A stretch of DNA of 19,204 nucleotides from Isohypsibius dastychi (lineage: Eukaryota > Tardigrada > Eutardigrada > Parachela > Isohypsibiidae). Under the pieces are notes generated by a model, which searched no databases, had not been told where the DNA came from, and saw only the letters and a list, made by a program, of their open reading frames with translations. The stretch lies in the NCBI GenBank assembly GCA_034696485.1, contig JAQIWT010000493.1, positions 1 through 19,204 on the forward strand, given 5' to 3'. Positions 1 through 9,285 of this stretch are shown piece after piece. A program made the position numbers and the translations under genes. Numbering within the stretch: the first letter of the stretch is position 1; each line of letters opens with the position of its first letter.

Positions 1-122
1 ACTAACCATGACCCCAACAAAATGATCTTTGATCAATTTCTCGGTTCCATTCAATCTTATAAAATGTGAGCTTAACACTTCCAGTGCTCTACAAGACGAC
101 TTTTGAGAAAGCTGCAAAGTAA

Positions 123-665
123 GCTCAAGAGGCCTGGCGTATCAAAGAATGGCCATATCCCGTTGACGGGAGCAAAGAAGGAGATTTGAGTGTCGGAGTG
201 TTGTCTAAAAAAAATGGGACCACTGTTCATTTGGTGAAACTCCGTGGAAGTGACGGACACAGTTCCTGCACTTGCCTCGATTATGCTGAATCTCAAAAAC
301 GCATTTGCAAGCACATCGTCGCAGTCGCTTATGGCTCAGGAAATCTTCAAAGTGTCGTTGATTTCGTCTTGAGCAAGCAAGTTAACAGGACACTCGGTGT
401 TCAGCAACCCGTTACTTCAGGATACAAGCTGTCCCAAGGACCACGAAACTTAAATAACAGTTACAAGAAGAGAAACGGTTTGGAACCAATCGAAATCTCT
501 GCAAACTCCCAGTCTACTCTGAAAGATTCGAACGCTTCGACCAGCGGAACTAAGGATGGACCAGGCTCCAAAAATCGAGTCACATGCAGCCAGACATCTT
601 TGTCGTCTGAAACCAGTTTCGTCATTCCCCTTCCAAATGGTAAGACCCAGCCGCGAGTTACTTGA
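123..665 (+). CDS. SWIM-type zinc-finger protein, 5' end incomplete
   Basis: An open frame from 123 to a TGA at 663-665 encodes a CxC-x10-CxH cluster (Cys codons at 267, 273 and 306, His at 312) inside SSCTCLDYAESQKRICKHIV. This is the SWIM zinc-binding signature, known from MULE-type transposases, bacterial ATPases and MEKK proteins, where it binds DNA or protein. A tryptophan-containing stretch (EAWRIKEWPYPVD) precedes it, and a Ser/Asn/Lys-rich, probably disordered tail follows. There is no ATG near the start, so the frame is an internal or last exon. In the same frame a TAA at 120-122 is followed upstream by plausible sequence back to about 33. A possible 57-base intron (GTAAG at 640, TTGCAG ending at 696) would replace the last eight codons by a different tail. 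A SWIM motif near the C-terminus fits a truncated MULE transposase, but no transposase core is in view. The SWIM call is firm; the role is not known. Confidence 0.7.
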   Translation, partial: AQEAWRIKEWPYPVDGSKEGDLSVGVLSKKNGTTVHLVKLRGSDGHSSCTCLDYAESQKRICKHIVAVAYGSGNLQSVVDFVLSKQVNRTLGVQQPVTSGYKLSQGPRNLNNSYKKRNGLEPIEISANSQSTLKDSNASTSGTKDGPGSKNRVTCSQTSLSSETSFVIPLPNGKTQPRVT

Positions 666-1206
666 CAACAGTTTCCTGATGTCATCTTTGTTGCAGCTCT
701 TCCGACTCAGGTATACTCGATGCACTGCTGCCACACTGCTACGCAAGCTGTGGTCTGTCACATCTTTCATACATCCCCCATTCGGCTAGCTAATATGAGC
801 CAGTATAATAGCTAGCTGACCTGTCTTATTTAGTTAATTTAGTTACTATTCGTGGTACTACCCGAAGTGAGCTAAGGTTGATGGGTTTAGTGTAGGGCTG
901 AGAACAGGCGCATTCTTTCGGCAAGAACTGCATCAGACATATGCGAGTATAATTCTCAAGTCCGATGCTGAGAATGACCATGTGACGGTCTCTTCTGGCG
1001 TGGCAGGGTGGCAGCGAGCATAACATCGGGGAGACATCGCAAACTCAGAATAGTGGGCTTAGAGACGCTTCAGGTAATAAGTCATCCGAACGATGAGGAA
1101 CTGATTCCACAACAGTTTTTCAGCTCTACCGCCTTGTTTGCTTTGGAATGCACTGCACAACTGCTTTTCGACAAAAATAACTTGATTAAATTTCACCTGA
1201 AACTGA
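666..1206. other. intergenic stretch, no convincing gene
   Basis: Several short overlapping frames exist on both strands, none with a recognisable motif. A donor-like site (cag/GTAATA at 1074) and an acceptor-like TTTTTCAG ending at 1123 would define a 50-base intron, the size seen elsewhere in the window. An exon of the next gene may therefore lie here, but I cannot fix its frame. Confidence 0.3.
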
Positions 1207-1608
1207 TTGCGTTTCGTTCCCAAAATTCATTTTTTTGTCGAACAAGATAACGATTTAAAACCGGCTACAGATAATTGGATAGTTGCCCACATCCATTTCA
1301 ATACATATTTTGGAAATAACCCTGATATTTCAGAGAAATTCGTAAAATTCGTAAGGATAGAATTTGATCAAAAGAATACGTTCAATGAATATGCCATTAC
1401 CAGATTGAACGACTACAGTTATTTTTCAATTAGACTGGACAACAATTATGCATTGACTATCACCAAAGATTTACCAATATAAATATATTCCTATATCACC
1501 AATATAAATATATCCCTGAATATTCCTATAAATTACTATCATTCAATCGAAGTTTTTGCAGTATTATGTATGATTCTGTTTATGGCTGTGGGATTTTTGT
1601 CTCAATGA
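1207..1608 (+). CDS. hypothetical protein with a C-terminal hydrophobic segment (reads through one TAA)
   Basis: With standard stops the frame is open from 1207 to a TAA at 1480-1482, about 91 codons. It is rich in Asn, Phe, Ile and Asp (for example DNWIVAHIHFNTYFGN). The first codon is TTG and no ATG suits, so an upstream exon is probably missing. Beyond the TAA the same frame stays open for 41 codons to TGA at 1606. That part ends in a strongly hydrophobic stretch (VFAVLCMILFMAVGFL) of membrane-span length. If TAA is read as glutamine, the product is a short protein with one C-terminal transmembrane segment. I recognise no family. The hydrophobic tail could be chance in AT-rich sequence. 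Confidence 0.35.
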
Positions 1609-1820
1609 TTGAATGAATCGATTTCGTTATGAATGTGAGAAAGGAAGTTAAACGCCGTAGAACCAACTAGCGAAAAAATCTAAATACTTCACAAAAAGAT
1701 GAAATGCAATAGTTACAAAAAGTCAATTTGTTAAAATTACAACGTAGTGCTTCAAAATATTTGTGTGACAGTGGATTTCATGAAACAGAAAGTATTACAT
1801 CGAATTCTTGTTTTGTAGCA

Positions 1821-2651
1821 ATGGATGGATCTAACAACAAGGAGATCAAAAAATTTAACGCCACTAATCAGGCAAATGGACGACTGGAACAGGAGATCCA
1901 ACAAGTTTGCCGAGAACGTGACCTTCTCTATATCGAATACATTGAACTCCACAAGAAATTCCTCAAATCGGACGGGATCATCGACGATAAGTGTCACCGT
2001 ATACGTCAGTTGAACAAGGAACTGGATGAGAAGAAATTCACCATTGGCCTGTTAAGATCCGTCATTCCTGATCTATCCAAGATGCAAGACAAGGATTTGG
2101 AAAAGCAGAAAAGGTACGAAGCCAGATCGGAAAACGATCATTTCTTTGCGAACCACATTGCTTGTGCCATTCAACAGCAGTATGAAGAATTATTTGGAGA
2201 GTTCGAGAAATACCGCGAGGATCATGAGATCGACTTTGAAATTCGGGCGAAGCTCACAAAACGATTGGATGTAGCCCTGGACCGATTTTATCTAGCTGAG
2301 ATAAACGAATACGTCTCTGACGAAACAGCGGCAAAATGCAACGAGGAGCTGAGAAGAGCTGAAGCCACCATTGAGAACCAAAACAAGCGTTTGGAAGAAT
2401 ATGCGACTCTATCTGCCCAGAAAGAAGCTGAACTCAATGAGCAATGCAGCACACTAGCTGATGTCCAAAAAATCTTTGATGAACTGAACTTTTGGATCGC
2501 CAGCAGCATCAACGAATAACCCGAGTTAAGAACCTACTGGCCAACAATGAAGACCAAATCGATGGACATCAACCAAGTCATAGCCAAAATACACCAGTTT
2601 CGCCAGGACCAGAACATGACAATCATATTGCCTGAAATCCCAGAGTTGTGA
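1821..2651 (+). CDS. coiled-coil protein of about 276 residues (reads through one TAA)
   Basis: This is the longest and clearest gene. ATG at 1821 follows a polypyrimidine-TAG acceptor-like site. The product is charged and almost wholly helical, with heptad-like stretches early (around ANGRLEQEIQQVCRERDLL) and late (around NEELRRAEATIENQNKRLEE), typical of structural or scaffold coiled coils. With standard stops it ends at TAA 2517-2519 after 232 residues. The same frame continues for 43 codons to TGA 2649-2651 with GC of about 65% at third positions and 30% at second positions, the same coding signature as the body of the gene, and an amphipathic character (for example DINQVIAKIHQFRQDQN). 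The frame is also open upstream to ATG 1629 if two TAGs (1668, 1710) are sense. That part is AT-rich at third positions and basic (KEVKRRRTNQRKN), and may be leader instead. Coiled-coil architecture is seen directly; cellular role unknown. Confidence 0.75.
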
Positions 2652-2656
2652 TTCAC

Positions 2657-2674
2657 GGGGAGGGGGGGGGGGGG
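2657..2674 (+). repeat. poly-G tract (G4-A-G13)
   Basis: Four Gs, one A and thirteen Gs lie six bases after the TGA that would end the coiled-coil gene. Such a run can form a G-quadruplex and is also a place where read-length errors occur. It marks an abrupt end of coding character. Confidence 0.9.
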
Positions 2675-3414
2675 AATGTTGCGGTATCCGTCGATTATGC
2701 AACAGTTTATTACTCCTTGCTTTCAATGCCAAACGTACTGTAACGTGCGTTAAGCGTATACTAGTGATTCATGATCATGTGGTTTTCTATATTAGTTCTC
2801 ATCCTCTGTCTTTTCAATTCTTCTCCACATTCCAATTGTCTCTTCTCTTGATGTGACTGAATCCTCATCAGTTTGGCTCACTCTGTTTTTGGATTTAATA
2901 CATAAGTGACTGTGCGCTTTGCTTTTTACCCTTTGAGTTTAGTCTTCGGCTTCTCAGCTCTCAAACTGGATTGAACGGCCAATTGGAAATTGTTCCGTGT
3001 TTGGATTAGATTACCGTTCGGGTAAGATCAGGGTCACCGGAAGTTACCTTACTTGTGAATGAGAAGTGGTAAAAACACAAGAGTGAGAAATAGCCGGAAA
3101 AGTCTCACTTTGTTACATTAGATGGTGCTTTTCAAGACCAATAACCAAAATGCGGTTCATTCGTGACTGTTTTCATATCCTTGGCCACAATAAAACAATG
3201 TTTATTACTGTCAACAGACGATCAAAGTGTTGAAAAATGCTTTGGTTGCAAAGCAGCATCATAATCGTCGTAAGCCTGGTTGGTAACTCTGCGTTAAATA
3301 CCCGTTGAAATTCAAGGTTCCAAGGCATGAACGCGACGAGCAAGCAAATATCGGAATTTCACTGTTACATTTAATGCTCAAAACGTGTGTCTTCAATGCA
3401 GATTATTCCAATGA
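2675..3414. other. gene-poor stretch; contains one copy of a shared upstream module
   Basis: No frame stands out on coding signature. Two tiny ATG-initiated frames look like signal peptides (from 2771 and 3237) but end within 30 codons. The only structured element I see is the module at 3021-3113, listed separately. A non-canonical exon of the following gene could lie between 3122 and 3412. Confidence 0.4.
3021..3113 (+). repeat. diverged repeat module, copy A (upstream of the 3415-4116 frame)
   Basis: GGTAAGATCAGGGTCACC begins this block. An ATAGCCGGA motif follows, starting 64 bases after the GATCAGGGTCACC core, and then a CTCACTTTGTTAC-like stretch. The same motifs in the same order and almost the same spacing occur at 6065-6160. 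It may be part of a promoter, a 5' leader or an old transposable element; nothing here decides between these. Confidence 0.6.
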
Positions 3415-4116
3415 GGTGGGGTTCTCAAACACGCTTTTCTCTATGTAGAGCCATTTCGGATTCACTTCATTATTCGCCTCATTGTTTAACACAGTAGTTT
3501 CTAATGCTACTTTGATTGGTCGATACAAACTGGTATCCTCGTGGATCCTTTTGGATTCTCTTCATCAAATCCAACTTAAATTCGCGAAAAGCTCACTATT
3601 TGCTAGGAGGAATGGGAACAAACATGGTAGCTCAGATCAAACAATATTACTGTCAGGCACCCAAGAAGTTATTTGAATTGTCTGAGAAAAACCTCACCAA
3701 CTGGATTCGCCGGCAGTACACAACAAGCTGTTTTGTTTCTGCAACAAACGAGGAATGAGTTTTAAGTCAGCGAGACTCAATTCAAGAAAGGCAGCAATGC
3801 TGTTGACAAACTCGCTGAAAAACTCAAAAAGATAGTCAATTAGATGGCAAACTTCAAAATAACGCAAATTGTGAATTACGTTCAGCAACCAGCGAAAAGT
3901 TTCCATGACTCGAGACCTAATCTTGATCGAAGAGGACCTGACATTCGGAATTCAAGACACCAGGATAATTTCAGATACCAGGATACCAATCACTTACTAC
4001 AGAACACTTTTGAAACTTTTATGAAACCTATCGTCCAATCGGTGCATGTACCAGCTGTAAAGCTGTTCTCGGTCGAAACTTTGTTTTATCCTGATTTTGA
4101 CAGTCTTTAAGGCTGA
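3415..4116 (+). CDS. hypothetical helical protein frame (TAA/TAG read as sense)
   Basis: Frame 1 is free of TGA from 3415 to TGA 4114-4116, but contains several TAA/TAG codons (among them 3604, 3628, 3763, 3841 and 4108). The best part runs from about 3698, with a charged helical stretch (KKGSNAVDKLAEKLKKIV) and then an Asn/Arg/Asp/Gln-rich low-complexity part (RHQDNFRYQDTN). A short segment (GSTQQAVLFLQQTRNEF) loosely resembles one in the next frame downstream (GTAKAVLIEIQSLSQFW), which suggests relatedness. With standard stops only 3844-4110 is open from an ATG (88 residues). Its last 110 bases are antisense to the left arm of the inverted repeat. The 5' end is unresolved and the other two frames are also fairly open, so this call is weak. 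Confidence 0.3.
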
Positions 4117-4254
4117 ATAAGTACAAGTCCTGAGAAGACGAACCTTTGACCGACAGAAATCACTTAAGAATGCGCGACATCTAACAATCAACAAAAGATT
4201 TTTCAGAAACAGATCAGTCTGTCAACTCACGTCTGTTTCTTGGCACGCTTTCTC
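4000..4254 (-). repeat. left arm of inverted duplication, copy of exon 2 of the 4885-5735 gene
   Basis: The reverse complement of this stretch matches 4996-5246 at roughly 85% over about 250 bases. It includes a 50-base GTGAGT...TTAG intron (46 of 50 bases equal) and the following exon. No downstream exon is present next to it, so it is a partial gene copy. The 750 bases between the arms hold other sequence, so this is not a simple hairpin transposon. Confidence 0.85.
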
Positions 4255-4274
4255 GTGACTCATTTTTTTTTCAG

Positions 4275-4767
4275 GCACTACTCTTGCTCAACCTGGTACT
4301 GCAAAAGCTGTTTTGATCGAGATTCAAAGTTTGTCACAGTTTTGGCAACCAAAATCCCGTGAAGAAGCACTTTTGAATCTTTCTGCTGAACCGGAAGTAC
4401 CGATTTAGGAAGTTTCACCGTTCCCAGCAGTGAATGATATTAATGAGCCACCAGTTGTTCCTGGAATTAACCCAGGTATTTTAGCTACTTGAAATGATCT
4501 GCATCTGCTCTTGCGAAAGCTCAATATTTTTCTATTTTTCTCAATATTCTTGTATTTTCTTTTTTTTGTTGATTTTCACTTTCACACGTACCTGCTGCAA
4601 ATGTGAATCAACTGAATGCTCAGGAAGTTATTGAATCACAAGGTTCGTCAGTTCTGAGATAGGAACTTCACCGAACACTTTTTTTTCGCTATTTGACTGA
4701 ACTTCATTTTTCAGCAGAGCCCGAAGTTGCCGACACGATTTTGCACGTGTTCTCTAGAATTTCTTGA
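4275..4767 (+). CDS. hypothetical spliced gene fragment, Pro/Glu-rich
   Basis: An exon begins after a strong acceptor (TTTTTTTTTCAG ending at 4274) and is open in frame 2 to a donor at 4476 (CAG/GTATTT), with one TAG (in the context VPI-stop-EVSP). The product is rich in Pro, Glu, Val and Ala (PPVVPGINPG). Two further short coding-like blocks follow, around 4590-4641 and 4714-4767. The last begins after TTTTTCAG and repeats the AEPEV motif of the first exon before TGA at 4765. The acceptor for the middle block is not canonical, so the exon chain is provisional. It may be a low-complexity linker protein or a pseudogene. No domain recognised. Confidence 0.3.
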
Positions 4768-4884
4768 AGGTGCGTCTCTTTAGCAACCGTGATTGATTAT
4801 TTCAATTCGTTGCAATTCTCTCTTCTAGTACCTATCCGTCACTCCCAGTCCTAAGCTGGGCAAATTATCACCGATCCTGCCATT

Positions 4885-5735
4885 ATGAAGCGCACACATT
4901 CTCCCGAGACATCTGCCTCTGACGGTTCTTCTGCTGGGTCGTCTCCTCCCCCAGCAAAACGCTAGAGAGCAGCAACGCCAGTTCCAGTCAATTTCGACAC
5001 GCGTGACTAGAAACAGACGTGAGTTGACAAAATAATCTGTTTCTGAAAAATCTTTTGTTGATTGTTAGATGTCGCGCATTCCAAATTACTTTCTGTTGGT
5101 TAAAGGTTCGTCTTCACAGAACTTGTACCTGACCAGCCTGAAAGATTGTTGAAATCGAGATAAAACAAAGTTTCGACCGAGAACAGCTTTACAGCTGGTT
5201 CATGTACCTATTAGACGATACGTTTCATAAAAATTCCAAATGTGTTTTCGTCTCAGGGTTGCTTACACCTTTAGATTGGGCGAAGAGGAACAATTTGTCA
5301 GCAGTAAACTAGAGAAATTTTTCTGCAGTAAGTGATTTGCTTGCAGTTCCGAACTGATTTGAATTTTAACTTGTGTGATTCTTTTAGTAAGGTAAAGAAG
5401 TGCGGATTTGAAAAGCCAGATGGTGCTAAAAAGACCGCCAAAACATTCTTGCTTTTGCCATTCACGGGAGCTTCGACACTGTTAACTACAAACTTCTACG
5501 TGAAAGATCATCCAGTGTGCGCTGGAAGTTCGACTAAAAACGACCAGGTTTAAGCCTCACTGAGGAAGGGAAGGCGGAGTTCGAACGTCTCATGGTCGAA
5601 AATATCGACGGCGCTATCGTTGCATTCGTAGTAAAATATTACCTTGTTCCTCACCCTGAAGCTGTTGTGAAGCCAGTTCATGATCGGCTTCATCCCAACC
5701 TTTTCAAGATGTTTGGTTCTGATGATGATTTTTGA
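4885..5735 (+). CDS. probable nuclear protein with Ser/Pro-rich, basic N-terminus (three exons; reads through several TAA/TAG)
   Basis: ATG 4885 starts MKRTHSPETSASDGSSAGSS followed by PPPAKR-stop-RAA, a disordered Ser/Pro-rich leader with a basic, NLS-like cluster. A phase-consistent model is 4885-5002, 5069-5327 and 5420-5735, ending at TGA. It needs a 66-base intron (GTGACT...TTAG) and a 92-base intron (GTAAGT...CCAG). The second donor is canonical; the first competes with a better GTGAGT at 5019 that would shift frame. The last exon has a clear coding signature (GC about 57/34/47% at positions 1/2/3) across two in-frame TAAs at 5427 and 5535, and ends in an acidic tail (MFGSDDDF). Standard-code frames here are all short. 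Exon 2 has a diverged inverted copy at 4000-4254. Function unknown. Alternatives are a pseudogene or two adjacent gene fragments. Confidence 0.45.
4996..5246 (+). repeat. right arm of inverted duplication
   Basis: This is the partner of 4000-4254. It spans the intron and exon 2 of the 4885-5735 gene. Differences between the arms are spread over all codon positions, so purifying selection on one frame is weak at best. Confidence 0.85.
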
Positions 5736-6218
5736 AGGTTTCTTGTTTTCATTTTAGCTGTGACACGAATGTTGTTGTATTCATTTTACGTTTAAGTGCA
5801 CCTATAGAAATGCAGTTGGCCCACTGCTGTTTTCTTCGAGGCGTCCTGCGGTGCAGGTACCCCCCGCCTGCGATTTTGGGCATATATGCTGCCCCCTAAA
5901 TTTTTTTTTATACTTTTATAATTACAATGTTGTTAATATTCTCATGGTCTTGTCTGTCAATATGACCAGTTCTTAGCAGTGATTCTCATTGCTGTTTTTG
6001 AAGTTCAATATATATGCGCAGCTAGAGCTCTGCTGTTAGCGCTCGGCATTTTGGATACTTAGTCGGATAAGATCAGGGTCACCCGATCTGCTATGATTTT
6101 AAATACTGGTTACTATTGAGTACAGTCGGAGTTATATAGCCGGACTTCTCCTTTCGTAACAAAATCTCAGTTTTTCACTCAGCACATCTCAATCTTTTGG
6201 CACATCTAAATTACTACA
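5736..6218. other. intergenic; GC-rich hairpin and copy B of the upstream module
   Basis: No coding frame is convincing. At 5853-5871, GCAGG and CCTGC flank a C-rich loop, followed by TTTT, close behind the stop of the preceding gene. AT-rich sequence follows. The module copy at 6065-6160 lies about 60 bases before the ATG of the next gene. Confidence 0.4.
6065..6160 (+). repeat. diverged repeat module, copy B (upstream of the 6219 gene)
   Basis: GGATAAGATCAGGGTCACC starts the block, ATAGCCGGA follows 66 bases after the GATCAGGGTCACC core, and then a CTTCTCCTTTCGTAAC stretch. It parallels copy A at 3021-3113 in motif order and spacing, although the sequence between the motifs has drifted. 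Confidence 0.6.
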
Positions 6219-6926
6219 ATGATCGGAATCAATCCTGATTCCACCATGACGAGTGGCAAAACTTCTGAAATACCCGATTAGTCATAATCTGAAGGTTGTG
6301 GGCGAGAAAAAAAGCAACTGTTTATTCTGTTCGCGAAGAAGTCGAAAGAAAACTTCAAAGCGATTCAAAAGCACGCAAGATCCCGAAACCGAGTATGGGT
6401 AGTCGGGGTATCAGCATCGATGGACACTGAACTAACGCAGTTAAGTTGCAGCAACGACTTTACCTTTGTCGTCATCAAAACCGGAATCTATACAAATCAC
6501 AACTCAACCTGGATTAAATTTGATTCGAACCACGAAGCAGAGTCTCTGCATTCACTCACAAAATTTAAACTCGACGTCGACGTTCTGACTGAATTTACAT
6601 CAAAAACGTTTCAGGAAATATGGATACATTCGAGATAGTCGGCTGTTACGTATATCAGGTTACATCAGGTGACAAGCTCATTCAACGACAGCCTCGAAAC
6701 TTATAGCCCTGATTTCGTGAAGTTTGGGAAAGAAGATTCACGCATATACAACGAGCAGAAGCTATTGCGTTCCAACTTGGCCGTGCTAGCTTTTTGTTTA
6801 TCGGTCATTAATATTGTGTAAGGGATCATTTTGTTCATATTTCAATTGAAAAAGGCTGTTCATCGGAGTCAGCAGTTGTACGACTCAGTTCAGCTGGGTC
6901 ACCACTCATCCGAAGAGCATGAGTGA
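6219..6926 (+). CDS. single-pass membrane protein, about 235 residues (reads through four TAA/TAG)
   Basis: From ATG 6219 the frame has no TGA until 6924. It contains TAG 6279, TAA 6285, TAG 6636 and TAA 6819. The longest standard-open part (6288-6635) is a mixed soluble sequence with several beta-like stretches (NDFTFVVIKTGIY). After the third stop the frame gives charged sequence and then a long hydrophobic segment (LAVLAFCLSVINIV-stop-GIILFIF) flanked by LKK and an acidic C-terminus (SSEEHE), an ordinary layout for a membrane anchor near the C-terminus. The TAA lies inside the hydrophobic segment, and the segment continues on both sides of it. Third-position GC is about 49% against 37% at second positions. 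I recognise no family. The coding call depends on reading TAA/TAG as sense; otherwise only 6420-6638 remains as an ATG-started ORF. Confidence 0.45.
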
Positions 6927-7103
6927 CCATAATTCATGCAGCACGTCCTCAATGCTGAATGGGACTCGACTATATTTCGTCACGTGTTATCTCGGGACTC
7001 AAAAGGGTAAAAGGAAATGGATATATATCTGTATCGAGTTGAGGAAGGAAGGTCATCATCAATTGCACTCTGACATGGAGTGTTTCCTATTTGTCATACA
7101 AAG

Positions 7104-8001
7104 ATGGCGGAATACAAGAATGTTTCATCCGAATCTGAAGTTGAAGTAGAGAACAAACCACCACAGAAGAGACCTGAACCGGAACGAGCAGATAGTGAAT
7201 CGGTCAGCGGAACGTCGGAAAGTGCGTCCGGGTCCTCTCAAGGTAAAAGCTTTGCGGTGCGAACACAAGCTCGTCACTGAAAATACATGGGTGAGCAGAA
7301 CCGTTGACTTGACCAAATGATAATTTCACGAACAGTTGCGGAAACTTCGACTGTTTTGACTACCAAGTATCCGAAGCTGGAGACCAACTGGAAAACTGTG
7401 AACGCAATCATGGTAATCCGGTCGTGGAAGCAGCTGGGATTAAGAGTGATCACGCTCAACGATTGTCCAGTTGACGTCAATCGTCAACAATTTCTAAGAA
7501 CAATTCCAAACTCTTTAGGCAGAATGGACGAGAGATTTTTTTCTGCACATTTGTCGCAGATGATATACTGCGGAAAACAATTGGAATTCAACGCATATTT
7601 GAATCTTGTCAAAATTTTAATTCGAGCTCTAACTCGGAACCAGCGTGTGAATTGTCAAAATGTGAGTGGATACAATCCTTTGCCGAACATCACCACTTAA
7701 GCCACGATTCGAGCGCAAACTCAGAGTTGACCAAACAACGTGCGGAAAAAATACTGATGTATTAAGCAACATCATAAGATAATTGCACGAGGATGCTCAG
7801 GCTTCAATCAACCTGAGCAAAACTTATCAGGCGACTGAAGTTGATCTGGAGAAGAGAATGGAGCTGGATGCGGGGAAAATACTGACCCTGATCCAGAAAG
7901 TGGCTAAGAATCGTAATTGTTCACTTGGGATTGTATGTGTGTGCTTGTAATCACGCTCTCATATGAGATTCGAAATTGATATGTTATTGGATGTTCATTG
8001 A
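7104..8001 (+). CDS. three-exon gene, about 254 residues, acidic disordered N-terminus then helical protein
   Basis: A phase-consistent model is 7104-7242, 7336-7661 and 7702-8001. Exon 1 (MAEYKNVSSESEVEVENKPP...) is a Ser/Glu-rich disordered leader with a KRPEPER basic patch. Intron 1 (93 bases, AG/GTAAAA to TTTCACGAACAG) joins in phase 1. Exon 2 is open with standard stops and largely helical (for example YLNLVKILIRALTRNQR). Intron 2 (40 bases, AAT/GTGAGT to CTTAAG) joins in phase 0 to exon 3, which reads LHEDAQASINLSKTYQ and an Asp/Glu/Lys helix, with two TAAs as sense, to TGA 7999. The architecture resembles the 4885 gene: disordered charged leader plus a helical body. Without splicing, the simplest alternative is a 127-residue ORF from ATG 7317 to TAA 7700. 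Function unknown. Confidence 0.5.
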
Positions 8002-8194
8002 ATTATTTATTAATCGATTTAATTCATTGCGATCACCATCAAGAACCCGTTCGTTAAATTATCGCGATGATCCCTGATTGCAGCAGTCCTCAGGAATTGA
8101 TTGTGAGCCATTGCTTTTGTGTTTTTTGAAACATCGAAAATTTGAAAAAAAACCCAAAAGTTGTGGACGTTAGTTTCCCGCGATACCTTGAAAC

Positions 8195-8690
8195 AGCTCT
8201 GCCTTGGCTCAGTTTTGCTTCAACGTGCCATGATATAGACCGCTTTGGTCTGGCTCGGGCTCGGCTTTGGCCACGCTTTTGCTCAGCTTGAATTGGGTTT
8301 TGGCTTGGCTTGGTTGAATTTCCCTGGGCAAGACTGAGTTGGGTTTGGCTCGTTCTGCGTTCATTGGACTTGGTTTCACATGGCTCCCACTCGGCGTTGC
8401 TACACCTTGCTTTCACTCGGTCTGATTGAACTGAGGGATGAAAAATCCTTTGTACATTTGTACTGACAAAGAAATCTGAGGCCTGTAGCATTGAGGATTA
8501 CTGTCGAATCCCTTTCACTGAGGAATGAGAATCTCGAAGTACATCTCTGCATGTGGGGTCTGAGCGTAGAATATCCCCCAGTTTATTTCCGTTAAAGCGT
8601 ACAGAAAGATTGAAAGTCCTCAGTGCATGTGTACTGTGGAATGGGAATCCTTCAGTACATCACTCTTCAGGTGGTATTTCTAGGGATCTC
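8195..8690 (+). repeat. degenerate repeat cluster (GGCTTGG-type plus GTACATGT-type units)
   Basis: 8195-8420 is built of imperfect GGCTTGG / GGCTCGG / GGGTTTGG words. From about 8430 to 8690 there are three diverged units with GGGAT..AATCC..GTACAT..GTACTG, roughly one per 90-100 bases. The same two blocks, next to each other, occur in opposite orientation at 14840-15110. This looks like an old dispersed repeat whose CCAAG and GTACATGT parts evolved as tandem arrays. A 133-codon ORF on the minus strand here is translation of the repeat. Confidence 0.75.
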
Positions 8691-9285
8691 ACTTAAACAA
8701 TAGAAAGTCTTTTGAAACTTCTGGAAGGTCAACTTCGCTGACTGAGTCGCAGTTAGACTCAACCAATAATTCTTGAACGGTGTTTTGGTTTCCCCGCCTT
8801 CGGCCGATCTAGAATGAGAACTCAATCCTTTTTCAATCATAGTTCCAATCGGTCTGATGATCAGATTAATAGACAAGAAAGGGCCCCAAAAAGCGTTCTC
8901 AGGCTGTGTTTTGATTCAGAAAAACATACATCGAATTGCAAGCAAAAAAATCACCAAATTTTGTATCGACGAAACAATTCGTGAAAAAGGATTCTCCACT
9001 TCAAAAATAAAGTTCGGTTGTAGATGATCAAAATTTGAAGCTGAATTCCAGACCGGAGTTCAAGCTCGCAAACTTTGATCAGTCTTTTTTCAAACTCGTA
9101 TTGATGACTTGATAATACCTGGGATGACGGGAGTTGAATAACCATTATGAGTAAAAATGGTCGCGGTAAGAACTCATGATCAATTTGTGAGATCTTCTCC
9201 GAACTTTGATCAATGCGCTGCCTGACTTTGATTCAGTCTATCACTTCGTCAAGTGCTCTGCGTATTTTGAATTAATTGCTCGACC
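8691..9285. other. no gene supported
   Basis: A 69-codon minus-strand ORF (8667-8876) and several shorter frames lack motifs. The word ACTTTGATCA and close variants recur (about 9070 and 9204). ATG 9147 with a donor-like CGCG/GTAAGA at 9166 and an acceptor GATTCAG ending at 9236 could form a tiny leader exon or upstream ORF ending at the ATG of the next gene; it is too short to claim. Confidence 0.3.

Noticed and set aside
2483-2637. -1 frameshift extending the coiled-coil gene
   Set aside because: The shifted frame is open for about 50 codons but has AT-rich third positions, unlike the gene; the original frame past TAA keeps the gene's GC pattern.
2771-3308. Two tiny ATG frames resembling signal peptides (2771 and 3237)
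   Set aside because: They end within 30 codons with no splice site that clearly extends them; hydrophobic words are common by chance in T-rich DNA.
5332-5553. 73-codon ORF in another frame of exon 3 of the 4885 gene
   Set aside because: The overlapping frame read from 5421 to 5735 has a stronger codon-position signature and runs on to TGA; this ORF stops in its middle.
8090-8491. 133-codon minus-strand ORF
   Set aside because: It is translation of the GGCTTGG repeat and its flank; the repeated Ser/Gln/Lys/Pro/Arg words follow the DNA repeat, and a related ORF appears in the other copy.
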